A stretch of DNA of 32,502 bases from Deinococcus arboris (lineage in GTDB: Bacteria; Deinococcota; Deinococci; Deinococcales; Deinococcaceae): the NCBI RefSeq assembly GCF_009755355.1, contig NZ_WQLB01000040.1:1-32502 (forward strand), read 5' to 3'. Below are positions 1-11,990 of the stretch, in pieces. The stretch's first letter is position 1. Each line of letters begins with the position of its first letter. The translations under genes were made by a program, and so were the position numbers. The notes under the pieces are model-generated. The model searched no databases. It worked only from the letters and a program-made list of their open reading frames with translations, and was not told the origin of the DNA.

Positions 1-115
1 CGTGGCAGCGTGTGCGATACGTCGGGCTGCCACAACAATTGTTCGATATGAATTTATGCCGCGATCAATAGGGCGAACTGGACCGCCCCGGTGAGAGCTT
101 TGCTGATAGATAAGT

Positions 116-144
116 GGACTGCCAAAGCTGCGGAGCAGAGCGAG
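116..144 (-). repeat. Fragment of the dispersed TNATACGG element family (copy F)
   Basis: Read on the minus strand, this 29-nt stretch matches the internal core of the complete element at 32294-32453 with about three mismatches; the shared core begins CTCGCTCTGCT and continues through CAGCTTTG to AGTCC. No terminal inverted repeats were found around it, so it looks like a decayed remnant. The rest of 1-207 holds no convincing gene. A 10-bp palindrome, AACAATTGTT, lies at 34-43 in a locally AT-richer patch. Confidence 0.5.
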
Positions 145-207
145 TGGCGGTGACGAGAGAGCGGTCTTCAGGGAATAAATGCCCCACCGTCACTGCAAAG
201 ACCTCTA

Positions 208-981
208 TCAGTCCTGCGACGCCTTGCCTTGTTCCTGCTCCAGGGCCCGCTGCTCGAACAGGCGGCTGGCGTCTTCGGCGGTGACGGGCTGCTCAAGCGC
301 TTTGGCGAACGACTCACCGAGCGGATGCCCACTGGCACGGAAGAGGGCCGCCGCCTGTCTCTGGTCGTATGCCGTCCGGCGAAGTTCCACCCGGTCCCCC
401 AGCAGCGCCCAGTAGGCCCCCGGCGCCTGATAGGGCAGGCCCACGCTGCCCGCATTCACGACTCGGCCGCCAGACCAACTGCGGTCAAACTGCACATGCG
501 TATGCCCGCACACCACCAGTTGCTCATTCACGCCAGCCAAGACGCGCCCCAGCCGCTCCGGCGAGGTCAGGGCTGTGATGATCTCCTCGTCGCTGCGGGG
601 CGAGCCGTGGCAAAACAGGGTGGGGCCCAGACCCGTGACCTCCACCCGCTGCTGCTGGGGCAGGGCCCGGAGCCAGTTCCAGTGGTGCGGCCCAAGGTGC
701 TGCGCCTCCCAGACCAGGGCCTGCTCAACCTCAGCGGCGACGGGCTGGCGAGTGTGCCCTAACGCATGGAATTCCAGAAGTTCCCGGTCGGCGTTGCCCC
801 GGAGCCACAGCGCCCGGTCACCCAGCGCCATCAGGCGGTCCAGCGTTGCCGGCACAAGTGGCCCATAAGCCATGTCACCGCCGATCAGGAGGCGGTCGGC
901 GCCAGCTGCGTCTACGTCGCGGAGCACGGCGTCCAGGGCAGGCAGATTGCCGTGTATGTCATACAGCGCCGCAATACGCAT
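208..981 (-). CDS. Calcineurin-like metallophosphoesterase
   Basis: A 257-residue cytoplasmic phosphoesterase with the full set of metal-binding motifs of the calcineurin-like superfamily: D8-x-H10 at the N-terminus, GGD with D36, GNAD at 62-65 (the GNH/GNxD block), H125 in CHGSP, and GHTH at 159-162. The NAGSVG block at 176-181 is typical of the YfcE/MJ0936-like branch. Members hydrolyse phosphodiesters or phosphoanhydrides; the substrate cannot be read from sequence. The start is well supported: ATG at 981 with GGAGGT (985-990) three bases upstream. No signal peptide or membrane segment is seen. The C-terminal 35 or so residues are Glu/Gln-rich and probably lie outside the catalytic fold. 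It is transcribed in the same direction as the two-component genes at higher coordinates but separated from them by a repeat element, so co-transcription is uncertain. Confidence 0.85.
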   Translation of the reverse strand: MRIAALYDIHGNLPALDAVLRDVDAAGADRLLIGGDMAYGPLVPATLDRLMALGDRALWLRGNADRELLEFHALGHTRQPVAAEVEQALVWEAQHLGPHHWNWLRALPQQQRVEVTGLGPTLFCHGSPRSDEEIITALTSPERLGRVLAGVNEQLVVCGHTHVQFDRSWSGGRVVNAGSVGLPYQAPGAYWALLGDRVELRRTAYDQRQAAALFRASGHPLGESFAKALEQPVTAEDASRLFEQRALEQEQGKASQD

Positions 982-1037
982 GGGACCTCCAAGATGGGAA
1001 AGCCCGCGCCGATGTTGGGCACGGCCCGCTGGCCTCC

Positions 1038-1220
1038 TTATTCAGATGCCGTCTGTTCCGTTTCCACATTGGTGCTGTTCCGATAGGCAACTTCTACGCT
1101 CGTCAAGCCGCTTTTGCCCTTTCTCCCTTTCCTGTGGATTCGAAGAGCTGTCTTGCCAAGCTCTGTAAGTCAGCTCAGATGGAATCGTTCTCGCCAACAA
1201 TGGAGTCGGAGTCCGTCTCA
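1038..1220 (+). repeat. Dispersed short element, copy A (about 183 bp)
   Basis: The left end (TTATTCAGATGCCG, then TCTGTTCCGTTT) matches the left ends of the copies at 18699 and 32294. The right end (GTCGGAGTCCGTCTCA) matches the right ends of the copies at 32453 and, inverted, 31859. Internal similarity runs through AGCTCTGTAAGTCAGCTCAGAT, split here as AGCTCTGTAAG / TCAGCTCAGAT. It fills most of the gap between the phosphoesterase and the histidine kinase. The last three bases of the element, read on the minus strand, are the TGA stop codon of the kinase. Confidence 0.7.
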
Positions 1221-2612
1221 CTTCAGTGGCAAGCGCACCTGAAACCGCGTCTCGCCGGGGCGCGAGGTCACGTTGATCTCGCCCCGGTGCCCCTGCACAA
1301 TTCGCCGCGAGATATCCAGCCCCAGGCCACTGCCGCTGCCCACGTCCTTGGTGGTAAAGAAGGGATCAAAGATGTAGGCGCGCACGTCCTCGGGAATGCC
1401 GGGGCCGTCGTCCACGATCTCGACCACCAGGTCGGGGCCCTGGGTCACGGCGCGCACCAGCAGGTGGCCCCGCCCGTTCATCGCGTCAGCGGCGTTGTCG
1501 ATCAGGTTGGTCCAGACCTGATTCAGTTCGCCCGCATTAGCGTCAATCGTGGGCAGGTCCGGGGTGTAGTCGCGCTCAACGGTCACGCTGCCTTTCAGGC
1601 AGTGGCCCAGCATGGTCAGCGTGCTGTCCAGGCCCCGGCGCACGTCGGTCGGGGCGCGGTCGGCGCGGTCCAGGTGGGTGTGTTCCTTGATGGCCCCCAC
1701 CAGCGACGAGATGCGGGCGGTGCCTTCTTCGACCTCCTGCACCAGGGCCGACACCGCCGCGTCGGCCGCCAGCGCGTGGAGGGCCGCGCCCAGGGTGTCC
1801 CCAGACACCACCTGAGACAACGGGAGGAGGTCCTGGTGATGCAGGCCCGCCTCGACCAGGACCGGGGCCAGCTCGGCGGCGTCAGGCACACCCTGATCGT
1901 CCAGCCAGTCATGCAGGTCGTCCTCAGCGTCACTCCTTTGCAGGGCGCTGAGATGAAGGGGCTGGGCGGTGTCTAGCCGACTCTGAAGCCCTTCCAGCGC
2001 GGCGCGGGCCTCGGCGTTCAAGGGCTGGACGACCAGGGCGGTCTGCGCGGTGCGCTGCGTCGCCAGGGCGTCTCGCAAGCGACGCGCCGCGCGGCGACTG
2101 GCCGAGGCGGGGTTATTGAGTTCGTGTGCCAGCCCGGCGGCCAGCCGGCCCAGGGACAGCAGGCGCTCGCGCTGCACCTCACTCTGCGCGGAGTCGCGGA
2201 TACGGTCCGACATCACCGCCACCAGGCGCGGGCCCAGCTGCGGCAGGCGCGCGAGCATGGCCGGGAAGGCGGTTTCCGGCAGCCGGAACAGCCACGTTTC
2301 TTCCAGTGCCCGCGAGGTGGACGGGTAGGTGGTCAGGCGGGAGTAGGGCAGTTTGCCGCTGACCTCAAAGGGGTCACCTGCACGCGCCTGATAGCGGGGG
2401 CCCAGCAGGCCCTCGGCGTCGCGGCGCGCTTCCACGGCGCCCTGCAAAATCACCTGCATGTCGCTGGCGTGGTCGCCCTGGCGGTTTACCACCTCGCCGG
2501 GCTCGTAGCGGGCTTCGGTGCCCTGAGCGGCCAGCCAGTCCAGGTCCTCGTCGGTCAGGTCGCTCAGGACGCCAATGCGGCGCAGGGCGCTTCTCAGGCT
2601 GGGGCCGGTCAT
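1218..2612 (-). CDS. Sensor histidine kinase with cNMP-binding-type sensor domain
   Basis: A 464-residue soluble histidine kinase. Residues about 10-135 look like a cyclic-nucleotide-binding (CAP effector) fold, including the PGEVVNRQGD segment at 38-47. The phospho-acceptor helix has H163 in LAHELNNP. The ATPase domain carries the N-box with N373 (NLIDNAADAM), G1 DDGPGIP (401-407), F-box FDPFFTTK (415-422) and G2 GSGSGLGL (425-432). No transmembrane segment is visible, so it senses a cytoplasmic signal. An unusually long, charged insert (about 175-300) separates the H-box helix from the ATPase domain. The ATG overlaps the stop of the upstream receiver-flavoprotein gene (ATGA, 2609-2612), implying translational coupling and a kinase/receiver partnership. 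The TGA stop is formed by the tip of repeat copy A. Domain assignment is firm; the ligand is unknown, and the cNMP fold may bind something else. Confidence 0.88.
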   Translation of the reverse strand: MTGPSLRSALRRIGVLSDLTDEDLDWLAAQGTEARYEPGEVVNRQGDHASDMQVILQGAVEARRDAEGLLGPRYQARAGDPFEVSGKLPYSRLTTYPSTSRALEETWLFRLPETAFPAMLARLPQLGPRLVAVMSDRIRDSAQSEVQRERLLSLGRLAAGLAHELNNPASASRRAARRLRDALATQRTAQTALVVQPLNAEARAALEGLQSRLDTAQPLHLSALQRSDAEDDLHDWLDDQGVPDAAELAPVLVEAGLHHQDLLPLSQVVSGDTLGAALHALAADAAVSALVQEVEEGTARISSLVGAIKEHTHLDRADRAPTDVRRGLDSTLTMLGHCLKGSVTVERDYTPDLPTIDANAGELNQVWTNLIDNAADAMNGRGHLLVRAVTQGPDLVVEIVDDGPGIPEDVRAYIFDPFFTTKDVGSGSGLGLDISRRIVQGHRGEINVTSRPGETRFQVRLPLK

Positions 2613-4273
2613 ACCCGCGCCAGATACTGATGCACGAACGAGATCGCCACCGAGCCCTCGCCCACCCCCGACGCCACGCGCTTGACCGACCCGCGCCGCA
2701 CATCGCCCACCGCGAATACGCCGGGCAGGCTGGTTTCCAGCAGGCCGGGGTCGCGGTCCAGGGGCCAGCCTTTGGGGCGCTTGCCCCCATGCATCAGGTC
2801 CGGCCCAGACAGGATAAAGCCGCGCCCGTCGCGTTCCAGGGTGCCGGAAAGCCAGTCGGTGCCTGGTTCGGCGCCGATGAAAATGAACAGCGAGGTGGCC
2901 TCCAGGGTCTGGGTCTGCCCGCTGATGGAACAGTGCACGTCAATGGCGTCCAGGCGTTCGGTGCCGTGCACACCTACCACACTGGAATTCAGCTCCACAC
3001 GGATGTTCGGCGTCTGCTCAATCTGTTCAATCAGGTACTGCGACATGCTGGTCGCCAGCGAAGCCCCGCGCACCAGCAGCATCACCTGCCGCGCGTGGCG
3101 GGCGAAATTCATGGCCGCCTGCCCCGCCGAATTGGCGCCGCCCACGATATACACGTCCTCGTCCTTGCAGGCCAGCGCCTCGGTGGTGCCGGCGCCGTAG
3201 TACACGCCCGCGCCTTGCAGCGGCGCCAGCCCCGGCACATCCAATGCGCGCCACTGCACGCCGGTGGCCAGAATCACGGCGTGTCCACTGACCGACGATC
3301 CATCGGCCAGCTCCAGCACGCGGTAAGGCCCGTCGGCGCGCAGGGCCGTGACCGCCTGCGTCACGATCTCGACCCCGAAGCGCCGGGCCTGAATCACCGC
3401 CTCCTGGGCCAGCCGGCTGCCCGAGATGCCGGTCGAAAAGCCCAGGTAATTTTCAATCCGGGAACTCAGGCCCGCCTGCCCGCCTGGCGCCTCACGCTCG
3501 ACCAGCAGGGTTCTGAGGCCCTCGGACGCCCCGTAGACCGCAGCGGCCAGCCCCGCCGGGCCGCCGCCGACAATCAGCAGGTCGTAAAACTCCTGCTCGG
3601 CGCGGGTTTGCAGTCCCACATGCTCGCTCAGATCGGCGGGTGTGGGGGCGGGCAGCTGCGCGCCGCCGGGTAACTCGACCAGTGGCAACTCGGCCCCTGC
3701 GTCTACCACGGCTCTCAGGCGCTTTAAGTCGGGGTCGTCGGCTTCACTCTCAATATCCAGCCACTGGTAGGGCACATGGTTGCGCGCCAGAAATTCCCGC
3801 AGCTCGTAGGCGCGCGGCGACCAGCGGCTGCCCAGAATTCGCACCCCTTCAAAGGCGGGGCGGTACGTCAGGCGCCACTCGGCCAGCAGCTCATCCAGCG
3901 CGGGGTAGAGCCCGTCTTCGGGTGGGTCCCAGGGTTTGAGCAGATAACGGTCTACCCCCACCTGATTGATCGCGCGGATGGCGGCGCTGGTGTCGGCGTA
4001 GGCGGTCAGCAGCGCGCGTTTGGCCTCGGGGAAGAGGGGCAGGGAGGCCTTGAGGAACTCCACACCGTCCATTTCGGGCATGCGGTGGTCCGAGAGAATC
4101 AGCGCCACGGGCACGCCGCGCGCCGCAAGTTCTTGCAAGGTTTCCAGGCCTTCGGCGCCCGAAGCGGCGCGCATCACCCGGTAGTCCTGGCGGTAGCGCT
4201 CACGCAGGTCGCGCTCGACCGCCCGCAACACCTGAGGGTCGTCATCAACAGTCAGCAGTACCGGCTTGGGCAT
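2609..4273 (-). CDS. Response regulator receiver fused to thioredoxin-reductase-like flavoprotein
   Basis: A 554-residue three-part protein. Residues 4-130 are a receiver domain with acidic pocket D10-D12, phospho-acceptor D62 in SDHRMPEMDG, T90 and K113. Residues about 143-215 form a glutaredoxin/thioredoxin-like module whose redox site is absent (GSRWSPRAYELR, no CxxC). Residues 230-554 are a class II pyridine-nucleotide:disulfide oxidoreductase fold: FAD motif GGGPAG (236-241), NAD(P) motif GGANSAG (378-384) and a C-terminal FAD motif GVFAVGD (518-524). The active-site dithiol CxxC of true thioredoxin reductases is missing; only C369 lies near the expected place, so disulfide reduction by the usual mechanism is unlikely. 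The start ATG has a good GGAGG (4279-4283). The gene overlaps the histidine kinase by four bases. Inference: phosphorylation of D62 controls an FAD/NAD(P)H activity, or the flavin state modulates signalling. Confidence 0.88.
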   Translation of the reverse strand: MPKPVLLTVDDDPQVLRAVERDLRERYRQDYRVMRAASGAEGLETLQELAARGVPVALILSDHRMPEMDGVEFLKASLPLFPEAKRALLTAYADTSAAIRAINQVGVDRYLLKPWDPPEDGLYPALDELLAEWRLTYRPAFEGVRILGSRWSPRAYELREFLARNHVPYQWLDIESEADDPDLKRLRAVVDAGAELPLVELPGGAQLPAPTPADLSEHVGLQTRAEQEFYDLLIVGGGPAGLAAAVYGASEGLRTLLVEREAPGGQAGLSSRIENYLGFSTGISGSRLAQEAVIQARRFGVEIVTQAVTALRADGPYRVLELADGSSVSGHAVILATGVQWRALDVPGLAPLQGAGVYYGAGTTEALACKDEDVYIVGGANSAGQAAMNFARHARQVMLLVRGASLATSMSQYLIEQIEQTPNIRVELNSSVVGVHGTERLDAIDVHCSISGQTQTLEATSLFIFIGAEPGTDWLSGTLERDGRGFILSGPDLMHGGKRPKGWPLDRDPGLLETSLPGVFAVGDVRRGSVKRVASGVGEGSVAISFVHQYLARV

Positions 4274-4829
<556 letters not shown>

Positions 4830-5546
4830 ATGCTCCCCCGCCGACTGCTTGCGCTGCCCGTGGTGCTGACCGGGGTGGCCCTGGCGCACTACGCCGCGCC
4901 ACTGCCCCTGAGCGCCATTGCGCCGCCCAAGGGGCAATTTGGCCTGCCCTTCAAGGGTGCCCCCGGCCCCGACACCTGGCTGCTGGGCCAGGGCTACGGC
5001 AACACCACTGGGGCGTACCGCCAGCGCCGCAGCACCTACGGCAACCTCCAGGGCATCCACGCGGGGCTGGATTTCAGCGCGCCGTGCGGTACGCCGGTCC
5101 TGGCGATTGGAGACGGCGTGGTGGCCGAGGTGGACGGCCCCCACGGCAGCCCGCCCCACAACCTCGTGATTGACCATGCGGGCAACCTGTCGAGCCTCTA
5201 CGGGCACCTGCGCGTGCGTTCACCGCTGCGGGTCGGGCAAACGGTCAAACGGGGGCAAGTGGTAGGGGAGAGCGGCGACTCGCAGGGCACCTGTGTCAGC
5301 GCGCCGCATCTGCACCTGGAACTGCGCGACCGCGCGCACCAGCGCTTTTTTAACCCCTTGCCCTATATCGCCGCCGACTGGAATTCGCTGGCCCTGGCCG
5401 GCAGCTTTGGGCGCGGCTACGAGTACGACCTGACCCAGCCGCGCCGCTGGCAGACCCCCGACAGTCAGCCGGCGGCGTTGCGCGGCGGAGCCCTGCTGAA
5501 CGAGTTTAAAAATCCCTGGCCGCCCTCGCCCGGAGGGGCGCGGTGA
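4830..5546 (+). CDS. Exported M23-family peptidase (LytM/lysostaphin-like)
   Basis: A 238-residue protein with an N-terminal signal sequence or anchor (LLALPVVLTGVALA, about 6-19) and an M23 zinc endopeptidase domain at about 72-180. Metal ligands and catalytic residues are visible: H77-x3-D81 (HAGLD), H126 in YGHL, and HLHLE with H160 and H162. M23 enzymes cleave peptide cross-bridges of peptidoglycan; with all ligands present it is probably active in the envelope. C86 and C155 may form a disulfide. The ATG at 4830 is chosen because the signal sequence starts there and the frame upstream has no protein-like character. The stop overlaps the next gene (GTGA, 5543-5546), indicating a two-gene operon. 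No strong Shine-Dalgarno precedes the ATG; CAGCAT five bases upstream could be a leaderless -10 variant. Confidence 0.85.
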   Translation: MLPRRLLALPVVLTGVALAHYAAPLPLSAIAPPKGQFGLPFKGAPGPDTWLLGQGYGNTTGAYRQRRSTYGNLQGIHAGLDFSAPCGTPVLAIGDGVVAEVDGPHGSPPHNLVIDHAGNLSSLYGHLRVRSPLRVGQTVKRGQVVGESGDSQGTCVSAPHLHLELRDRAHQRFFNPLPYIAADWNSLALAGSFGRGYEYDLTQPRRWQTPDSQPAALRGGALLNEFKNPWPPSPGGAR

Positions 5547-6505
5547 GCCGGCGACTGGTGCTGGCTGCCTTGCTGGCAGGCTCGGCCCTGGCGGCCACCC
5601 TCCCGTCGCGCGCGGTCCTCAGCGGTGAATGCTGCCCTGGCGCGGTCTGGACCCCTGATTCCCGCGCCCTGCTGTTTCTCGACGGTCCCCCGGCGCGCGG
5701 CAGCACCGGCATCTATCAGGTGAGTGCCAGCGGCGGCGCCGTCACCCGGCGCTTTTCCAGCGTGGCGTTCTTTTCCCCGGCTCTGCGCTGGGCGGTGCGG
5801 CCAGGCACGGGCGACGCGACCACCCTTGAGCGCCTGGCCGATGGGCGCAAGTTTACCCTGCCCACGCGCGGGTCAGACGTGACCTGGAACCGGGCCGAGA
5901 CGCGGGCCGCGTATACGCGCAGCGACACCAGCGGCAATTACGACCGCCGTGCCTCGCGGGTGTTCGTGGCCGATGTTTTTGGTGCCCCCCGGCAGGTGGC
6001 CACTCTGTACGGCGGCGGCGTCAGCGCCTGGTTAAACGACACCACGCTGCTGCTGACGGGCAAACCCACTCCGCAGGCCCGTGACCGCGAACTGTTCACG
6101 CTGGACATTCGCAGCGGCGCGCGGCGGGTGCTGCGGCAGGCGCTGGGCGTGCGAGCCCTGACGGTCAGCCCGGACGGCCGTTTCGTGGCCTACACCATTG
6201 CCTTTGATTCGGCGGCCAGAAATGGACTGTGGGTGCAGGCCACGGCGGGCGGCACGCCGCGCGAGCTGAACGATTACGGCTCTTACCGCTGGCGGGACAG
6301 CCGGCGCCTGCTGCTGATTCCGCTCAAGACCTCGGGTGGCCCTCATACGCTCCGGCAGTACGACGTGACGGCGAACGCCTGGACGACCCTGGGCGACCTG
6401 GGCGATCAGGTGCGTCAGAGCGACTGGGGCATCAGCCCGGATGGCAAGCGGCTGAATTACCTGAGTGCGAAAGATGGCAATGTGCGGGTGCTGACGCTGC
6501 CGTAG
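5543..6505 (+). CDS. Secreted beta-propeller protein (TolB/PD40-like repeats)
   Basis: A 320-residue protein starting at GTG, overlapping the M23 gene by four bases. Residues 1-18 form a signal peptide (LVLAALLAGSALA). The rest has repeated blade-like strands such as VWTPDSRALLFL (35-46), VSPDGRFVAYTI and ISPDGKRLNYLS. These follow the sPDGrxlaf pattern of WD40-like/TolB propellers and suggest five to six blades. No enzyme motif is seen, so a binding or scaffolding role in the envelope is most likely. Adjacent cysteines C30-C31 lie just after the signal peptide and are the only ones noticed. The operon position with a peptidoglycan hydrolase suggests a partner or substrate-presenting role, which is inference only. 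Confidence 0.75.
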   Translation: MSRRLVLAALLAGSALAATLPSRAVLSGECCPGAVWTPDSRALLFLDGPPARGSTGIYQVSASGGAVTRRFSSVAFFSPALRWAVRPGTGDATTLERLADGRKFTLPTRGSDVTWNRAETRAAYTRSDTSGNYDRRASRVFVADVFGAPRQVATLYGGGVSAWLNDTTLLLTGKPTPQARDRELFTLDIRSGARRVLRQALGVRALTVSPDGRFVAYTIAFDSAARNGLWVQATAGGTPRELNDYGSYRWRDSRRLLLIPLKTSGGPHTLRQYDVTANAWTTLGDLGDQVRQSDWGISPDGKRLNYLSAKDGNVRVLTLP

Positions 6506-6669
6506 CACTGGACAGAACGATCAACCGAGTTGGAGTGGTGCGGATGAGCCGACCAAGGCTGCCTCTGCATCCATTCTCGGAGAGGTCAAATTCACGATGA
6601 GAGTGTTCGTGGATTTGGCCTCTCGCCGATCCTCTCACCCCGCCCTAGCCCCCTCCTGCCCTGACCTGC

Positions 6670-6675
6670 TAGACT
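6670..6675 (+). promoter_or_regulatory. Candidate -10 element for uvrA (TAGACT)
   Basis: TAGACT matches the TAnnnT type of -10 hexamer. It would place the transcription start near 6682, giving a leader of about 90 nt before the Shine-Dalgarno AAGGAG (6761-6766). No good -35 is present 17 bases upstream, so the call rests on the -10 alone. Confidence 0.3.
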
Positions 6676-6773
6676 GTCTCGTTTCAGAAGCGGAGGCCCT
6701 GCCTTACGCGCGCAGCAGAACTCACGGCGGCCCCGCCACGCTGTCCTGGCCGCACAATTCAAGGAGCACGGCC

Positions 6774-9865
<3,092 letters not shown>

Positions 9866-9869
<4 letters not shown>

Positions 9870-10597
9870 CCGTTCCGCCCGACCCGCAGACCAACGCTCA
9901 GAGAGGAGAGACCCAGGCGGCTGAGGGACAGCCAGAGGCCCTGGGCCGCGCCGCCTCGGTGGCGGCCGCCCCCGCTGGTCGCCCCTTTCCCAGCTCCCCA
10001 GCCCTGGGCCGCCCGGCCCCGCAGGTCGAGGCCCCCGCGCCGTCGGTGCTGGCGGCCCCACTCCCGCAGGGCCCCACCCGCAGCGCCACCCACGCTCTGA
10101 TTCACCTGCTGGGCGGGGTCCTGGTGCTGGGGCTGCTGGCCTACTTCATGTGGACGCCCGGCGAGTGGACGACTCGCCTGCTGGCCTGGGTGCTACTGAC
10201 CATCCTGGCCGACGAGTTTGGCGGCTGGTACGGCTACGCCGGGCTGGTGCTGGGCGGCCTGGGTTACTTCAGTCCGGTGGCGCCCCCCGAGCAGTGGTCG
10301 GTGGTGCTGCCACTGGTCGGCGGCGCCCTGGGCGGGCTGCTGCTGCTCAAGCATTCAGGCGGCCTGCTGGTGCTGCCGTTTGCGGGGGCGCTGTTTGCCG
10401 GCGTGCTGGTGGCGGCGGGCCGCTTTGCCACCAAGATTGACCCCGAACTGACGCTGCCGGGCCGCGAGGACTTTCAGCGCACGGCCCTGCTCGCCCTGCT
10501 GCTGGGCCTGGGCATCAGCGCAGTGCGGCAGATCGTGGGCCTGGTGCTGCGGGCCCAGGCGCGGCGCCGTGAACGGCTGGCTGCTCAGCCTGTCTGA
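9866..10597 (+). CDS. Polytopic membrane protein of unknown function, coupled to uvrA
   Basis: A 243-residue protein not recognised as a known family. Residues 1-75 are low-complexity, rich in Pro, Ala and Gln, and probably cytoplasmic and disordered. Hydrophobic segments follow at about 76-95, 102-116, 120-136, 144-161, 165-186 and 206-228, giving five to six membrane passes. It ends in a basic tail (RAQARRRERL). The ATG overlaps the uvrA stop (ATGA), so it is translated with uvrA and probably shares its transcript. No catalytic motif is seen. The link to repair is positional only. A GC-rich hairpin follows 20 bases after the stop. Confidence 0.75.
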
Positions 10598-10616
10598 CTG
10601 TTTGTCCGCTGTGCCG

Positions 10617-10653
10617 GCGCCGTCCCTGGTCACCTGGGGGCGGCGCTACTTTG
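10617..10653 (+). terminator. Possible terminator after the uvrA-membrane protein unit
   Basis: A ten-base-pair GC stem (10617-10626 with 10637-10646, one T-G wobble) and a 10-nt loop lie 20 bases after the membrane protein stop. The stem is followed only by TACTTTGG, a poor T-tract, so termination may be weak. Confidence 0.4.
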
Positions 10654-10746
10654 GTCGTGATTGGAACAGCCAAGCTCTTGGCCCATGTCGGCCCCCTCTT
10701 GCCGCTTCTGGAAAGGAAACAGAGAGAAGTCCTGGAAGCGGGACGG

Positions 10747-10752
10747 TACACT
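10747..10752 (+). promoter_or_regulatory. Leaderless-type -10 (TACACT) for the DsbA-like gene
   Basis: TACACT ends seven bases before the ATG at 10760. This is the spacing expected when transcription starts at or next to the start codon. No Shine-Dalgarno is seen immediately upstream of the ATG, which agrees with a leaderless mRNA. Confidence 0.5.
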
Positions 10753-10759
10753 CGGCGCT

Positions 10760-11470
10760 ATGACGAGATTGCAGGGCAACAACTCCAACCGCACGGTGCT
10801 GGTTATTGGCACCCTGGCCGCCGCCGCGCTGATTGGGCTGGCGATTTTCGCTGTACAGGGCAAACCTGCCGCTGGCGCGGGGCTGAAGGGCGACTTTAAC
10901 CTGGCCGGCCAGCCCTACAACGGCCAGGACAGTGCCCCTGTCAACGTCGTGGTGGTCGAGGACTTCAAGTGCCCTGTCTGCAAGAGCTTTGAAGAAACCG
11001 TGGCCCCTCAACTGAAAGACAAGTATGTGGACACCGGCAAAATCAAGCAGTACACGCTGGTCTGGCCCTTTCTGTCCGAGGTGGCTCGCCTGAATGAAAA
11101 CGACTCCAAGTTTGCCGCCCAGGCGGCCAAGTGCGTCTATGACCAGGGTGGAAACGGCGCCTTTACCAGCTTCAAGAGCATTCTCTTCCGTGCGCAGGGG
11201 CCAGAGAGCCAGGCCTGGGCCACCAAGACCCGCCTGAAGGACCTGGCCGGCAATGTCGAGGGCGTGGACAGCGCGGCCTTCAACACCTGCCTCGACACCG
11301 ACGCCACCGCCGCCCGCGTGGACGCCGACGAGAAGCAGGTCAATGACGCGGGCGTCAACGCCACCCCCACGGTGTTCGTGAACGGCGCCCAGGTCATGAC
11401 CGCCGACGGCAAGCAGGGCAGCTACGCCTTTGCCGACATCAGCCGCGCCATTGACGCCGCGAGCAAGTAA
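10760..11470 (+). CDS. DsbA-like membrane-anchored thiol:disulfide oxidoreductase
   Basis: A 236-residue protein with a single N-terminal membrane anchor (about 12-33) and an extracytoplasmic DsbA-type thioredoxin fold. The active-site dithiol is C71-P-V-C74 in [11 protein letters not shown] and the cis-proline is in ATPTVFVNG (P203). C125 and C177 are additional cysteines that may form a structural disulfide. The family (DsbA/BdbD, Thioredoxin_4) introduces disulfides into exported proteins and is reoxidised by a DsbB/BdbC partner, which is encoded six bases downstream. The start at 10760 is preferred over an in-frame ATG at 10661 because it puts the basic-then-hydrophobic anchor at the N-terminus and lies seven bases after a -10-like TACACT. 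Likely envelope clients in this window are the M23 peptidase, the propeller protein and the TamB-like protein; this is inference. Confidence 0.88.
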   Translation: MTRLQGNNSNRTVLVIGTLAAAALIGLAIFAVQGKPAAGAGLKGDFNLAGQPYNGQDSAPVNVVVVEDFKCPVCKSFEETVAPQLKDKYVDTGKIKQYTLVWPFLSEVARLNENDSKFAAQAAKCVYDQGGNGAFTSFKSILFRAQGPESQAWATKTRLKDLAGNVEGVDSAAFNTCLDTDATAARVDADEKQVNDAGVNATPTVFVNGAQVMTADGKQGSYAFADISRAIDAASK

Positions 11471-11476
11471 GGGTCC

Positions 11477-11911
11477 ATGACGCGCGACAACCGCTTGTAT
11501 CTGGCCTGGGTGGTGGCGCTGGTGGCCACGCTGGGCAGCCTGTACTTCAGCGAGGTGCGGCAGTTTAATCCCTGCATCCTGTGCTGGTTCCAACGCATTT
11601 TTATGTATCCATTGGCCGTCATCCTGGGCGTCGCGGCCCTGGGCGGCGACCTGCGTGTGCGCCGCTACGTGGTGCCGCTGGCCGGCATTGGCGTACTGGT
11701 GGCCCTGTACCACAACCTGGAAACCTGGGGCGTGGTGCCTGTGCCGCTTGCCTGTACCGCTGACCCTTCGGCCTCGTGCGGCACCCCCTGGCCGGTTTGG
11801 GGCCTGGACTCTCCACTCAATACCATCCTGACCATCCCAGTGCTGAGCATGATTGCTTTTACCCTGATTCTCCTGCTGCTGAGCTGGAAGCGCACGCCAA
11901 AAGCTGTCTAA
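11477..11911 (+). CDS. DsbB/BdbC-family disulfide bond formation protein
   Basis: A 144-residue four-helix membrane protein with segments at about 6-25, 41-57, 66-82 and 115-136. The quinone-proximal dithiol is C33-I-L-C36 in [10 protein letters not shown], a signature of the family, and the second pair is C93 and C101 in the loop between helices three and four. It oxidises DsbA-type partners and passes electrons to quinone. It lies six bases after the DsbA-like gene and is surely co-transcribed. A strong terminator follows. Its short length and CxLC motif fit the BdbC subgroup rather than proteobacterial DsbB. Confidence 0.92.
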   Translation: MTRDNRLYLAWVVALVATLGSLYFSEVRQFNPCILCWFQRIFMYPLAVILGVAALGGDLRVRRYVVPLAGIGVLVALYHNLETWGVVPVPLACTADPSASCGTPWPVWGLDSPLNTILTIPVLSMIAFTLILLLLSWKRTPKAV

Positions 11912-11928
11912 ATCCACATCACGAAAAG

Positions 11929-11958
11929 GGCCACCCGCACGGTGGCCGTTTTTCTTTT
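11929..11958 (+). terminator. Intrinsic terminator after dsbA-dsbB-like pair
   Basis: A perfect 7-bp stem (GGCCACC 11929-11935 with GGTGGCC 11941-11947), 5-nt loop, followed by GTTTTTCTTTT. An AAAA run just upstream of the stem means it could also stop transcription from the convergent SDR gene. Confidence 0.85.
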
Positions 11959-11990
11959 CCACTGCCTACGGCCCACTCCCCACTGCCCTT

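Noticed and set aside
2609..4273. Functional thioredoxin reductase
   Set aside because: The CxxC dithiol is absent from both the reductase and the glutaredoxin-like parts, so the trxB name was not used.
6506..6773. Radiation/desiccation response motif (RDRM) upstream of uvrA
   Set aside because: No 17-bp palindrome of the TTATG...CATAA or TTACG...CGTAA kind was found here, nor in front of the DUF2087-radA unit.
6597..6773. UvrA starting at the upstream ATG 6597
   Set aside because: The extra 59 residues do not resemble UvrA, and AAGGAG is correctly placed for TTG 6774.
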